From contig JAQGDQ010000024.1 of the NCBI GenBank assembly GCA_030141605.1, positions 699,501 to 763,500 of the forward strand: a DNA stretch of 64,000 nucleotides, in the 5' to 3' direction. This document shows, piece by piece, positions 61,701 through 64,000 of the stretch. Made by a program: the position numbers and the translations under genes. The DNA comes from Tubiluchus corallicola. Taxonomy: Eukaryota > Priapulida > Priapulimorpha > Priapulimorphida > Tubiluchidae. How positions within the stretch are numbered: the first letter of the stretch is position 1; each line of letters opens with the position of its first letter. The notes below the pieces were generated by a model. That model did no database searches. It was not told the DNA's origin and was given only the letters and a program-made list of their open reading frames with translations.

Positions 61701-64000
61701 GCTATGATTTTTTCACATCTATTTCTTTGGATCATAATTGGATTTGAAAAAAAAGGAACGAACTGTGGGTTTATTCTGCCGTCAACGCCGAGCTATACAA
61801 CGCTGTACTGTGGTAATAAGGCATCTACACCGCCCAATTCATCGCGAAAATTAATAACGTAATCGGACTCGTTAATCTGTAAAAAACGAGACGAAAAACG
61901 AGATTGAATCGAAACTAGCACTAATTTGCTGATTAAAGAACGTGACAACAGCGGCATGCGGCCAGTAATTAGTTGCATTAAATCTTAGATTTTTATCGAT
62001 TTCTTCATTAGCTGTCTTTAAATATCTCCTTCACACCTTAGAGCACCTGGGGCATTTATAGCTGTGCATGTGTATGATACGATGACGAAGTCACCTTCGC
62101 CACGGTCTGAGCAGGTGAGTTAGGTGCAATTGTACCGTATCCAGAATGTTTGCCAAGGATGCTTTGAAACTTGTAAAGTTTGCACGACAACTTTTCACTA
62201 TCAAAAATAATTGCGGGTGTCCACCATGTCAAACCAACTCTTTACTGGTGCCTACTTTTTTCTCTGACAGGGTCAAACCAGAACTCAACGCCAGTGTACT
62301 CGTTCAAAATTGATATAGTACGTGAAAACGGACGTTCACGATTACACAACCATAAGTATATCCTACCTACTTACCGACCTTCTACCCAATTACTTACTAC
62401 TTTGAAATACATGCACACCAAAACGTGAAAGCAGGTGGCACACATGCACCCTTCAACCTCTTGTTGGAATGGGGTCTAACGTTAAGCTACATGATCAGTT
62501 GTCAATACATGTGAAAAGAAATGATAAAAAAAGGTTAAAACACGTGAAGCAAAAGAAATGTGAACAATGTAAAAAGTAGTACGTCTGAACTTTTCAATTA
62601 ACTTTTTAATCCCTTTAGGCTTGGTTTGCCTCGTACAGCGGATATTTATTTAAATATTGATTAGAGCATTTCAAATCCCCCCAGTTGCCAAGCTGTAATT
62701 GATGCAATTAACTACGATCATCAGCCTTGGTCTAAGTCTATTCACACTGCTGCACACATTAATTTGCAACTAATCATCGCCGCCCGTTTGTTTCGATGCA
62801 AATTCCTTATCTTGATAAATTTGAAATTTGACTAATTGCCGGCCTGTTGTTAGCCGCACAAAAGCTCGCATGACTTGTAGATTAATGCCCCGCTATTAAG
62901 CCGGCTCTGCTGTAATTTTCATTACAACTTATTCTGCCAATCACGTAAAAGCTGGTGATTTATGAAAGAACTAATTACGATGCACACATGCAGACATTAG
63001 CGCTCTCTACAAAGAGCGATGTATTCTGGTTAAAGTCGAGTTAACTTCACTAATTTAATAAACGAGCAGCAATTCACTTTCATTCTCGAGCGGTTGAAAC
63101 AACACAGGAAAATATACATGTACAAGACTGGATCCGCTCTCCGGAAATCAAACAGTTCAATGTGTCAATCGCAAAGACAAAAATTAAAAAGAAAATAAAA
63201 AACCATTCTAAGTCACGTTACTGCTAGGCAATCAGAATAAAATTGACGAAAACGTGATGCAGGTAGCTTAAAAAACTGTTGCTGATCTTGTTGGGCAGTT
63301 CATCCCAGCCAACTGTTGCAGATAACTGTCTCTCCAGTGGCGTGGTTTCTCCAGAAAAATCCTAAACAACCACATCCCTCTGCTCTTATGCACACAGTAA
63401 AAATGGAAGGAAACAAAGCGAGGGAAAACGGCTAAGTTTTATCTGTTAATTTCGATTCAGTGAAGGGCAGGGTTGCCCTTTTTGCCAAGAAGTTCGCCAC
63501 ATATATATGTTGCATGCAGAGAACGGATTCTCCTAACACCTATAAAAAACAAAGGCAAACATACAAACAAATAAATAAACAAACACAAGACGAGGCGCAA
63601 ACACATAAATGTTAATGTTAGTCATTAACAAACTACGTAACCAAGCTTTTGACTGTTGCTGTGTGTAGCTAGTCTTTTGTTTCAAGATATCGTCATCTCG
63701 TCACAAAGCCGCAACCATAACAAACTGAAATGACTAAATATGGATGTTGTAATTTGGGAATAAATTTGAATACATATATTTTCGTTGTAACTAGATCTGG
63801 TCATATCAAGTAGTAGAACCTAAATGTTAGCTACGAAATTTTCAAAATGAGGAAGATACTTGCGAACCTTCTCACCACTTGGCCATAGAAAGTTAATCAG
63901 TATCGTTACGCTAAGGGTAATTCCGCCCCTTCTTCCTATATGCTTTGCTATTCCTATAGGAATTTGTGGTTTTCGAATAGATCGGGTCATTTGCATATTG

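Larger units (their letters stand above)
39147..64000. other. About 25 kb without recognisable exons (ZFHX intron or 5' territory)
   Basis: No frame in this stretch shows a homeodomain, C2H2 finger or other family motif on either strand. In particular, I searched by eye for minus-strand W-F-Q-N and found none. Because the exon at 39146 needs an upstream donor, at least part of this is intron, and all of it is if the next exon lies beyond the window. Contents include CTCF-like motifs, inverted repeats with TAAT cores, tRNA-like SINE heads, a degenerate minisatellite, a polypurine tract and a pogo-like transposase fossil, listed separately. The rest, including most of 39.2-42.5 kb, 46-48.5 kb and 62-64 kb, shows nothing I can name. 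Confidence 0.5.

Noticed and set aside
39147-64000. Search for ZFHX homeodomain exons on the minus strand
   Set aside because: Checked candidate W-F positions (for example near 40353, 48670, 59835 and 60968); none continues as W-F-Q-N-R/A or as a helix-3 homeodomain.

Overview
This is an AT-rich animal nuclear genome window. Short exons are joined by GT-AG introns, polyadenylation signals are of the AATAAA type, and decayed LINE, SINE and DNA-transposon remains are scattered between genes. The protein families (a multi-finger C2H2 protein, paired SLC22 transporters and the C-terminal exon of a ZFHX-type zinc-finger homeobox gene) point to a bilaterian invertebrate. I cannot fix the phylum. 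All three recognisable start codons lie 7-40 nt downstream of a good splice acceptor, which fits either 5'UTR introns or spliced-leader trans-splicing.

Layout. 1-6.1 kb: no gene seen; simple repeats, a G-quadruplex-type tract and a CTCF-like motif. 6.1-8.7 kb (minus): an 858-residue C2H2 protein in one uninterrupted coding exon with seven fingers. 8.7-16.6 kb: gene-free and transposon-rich, with a 58-bp tandem duplication, a minus-strand LINE reverse-transcriptase remnant, a 705-bp foldback element flanked by TACTA duplications, a second LINE-like remnant, and a 62-bp perfect palindrome just upstream of the next gene.

16.6-35.0 kb (plus): two tandem, head-to-tail SLC22-type (organic ion transporter, MFS) genes, A and B. 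I reconstructed both as ten coding exons with identical intron positions and phases, giving 561 and 564 residues. They share the extracellular-loop glycosylation sites, the GNWK-DHFGRKK loop and the LPET motif, but differ at the TM11 residue that separates anion-type from cation-type SLC22 transporters (Arg in A, Gly in B). Gene B also uses a GC-AG intron and has nine extra residues in the central cytoplasmic loop.

35-39 kb: an intergenic stretch, then (minus, convergent with gene B) the last coding exon of a ZFHX3/ZFHX4/zfh2-like gene. 39.1-64 kb: no coding exon that I can recognise; probably a very long intron or the 5' territory of the ZFHX gene. It holds CTCF-like motifs, nested inverted repeats with homeodomain-type TAAT sites, a degenerate minisatellite, a polypurine tract, tRNA-like SINE heads and a fossil of a pogo-like transposase.

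The two SLC22 genes are a local expansion. The zinc-finger genes on either side look unrelated to them, and I see no operon or pathway logic linking the four loci. No CRISPR array, rRNA gene or intact mobile element was found.
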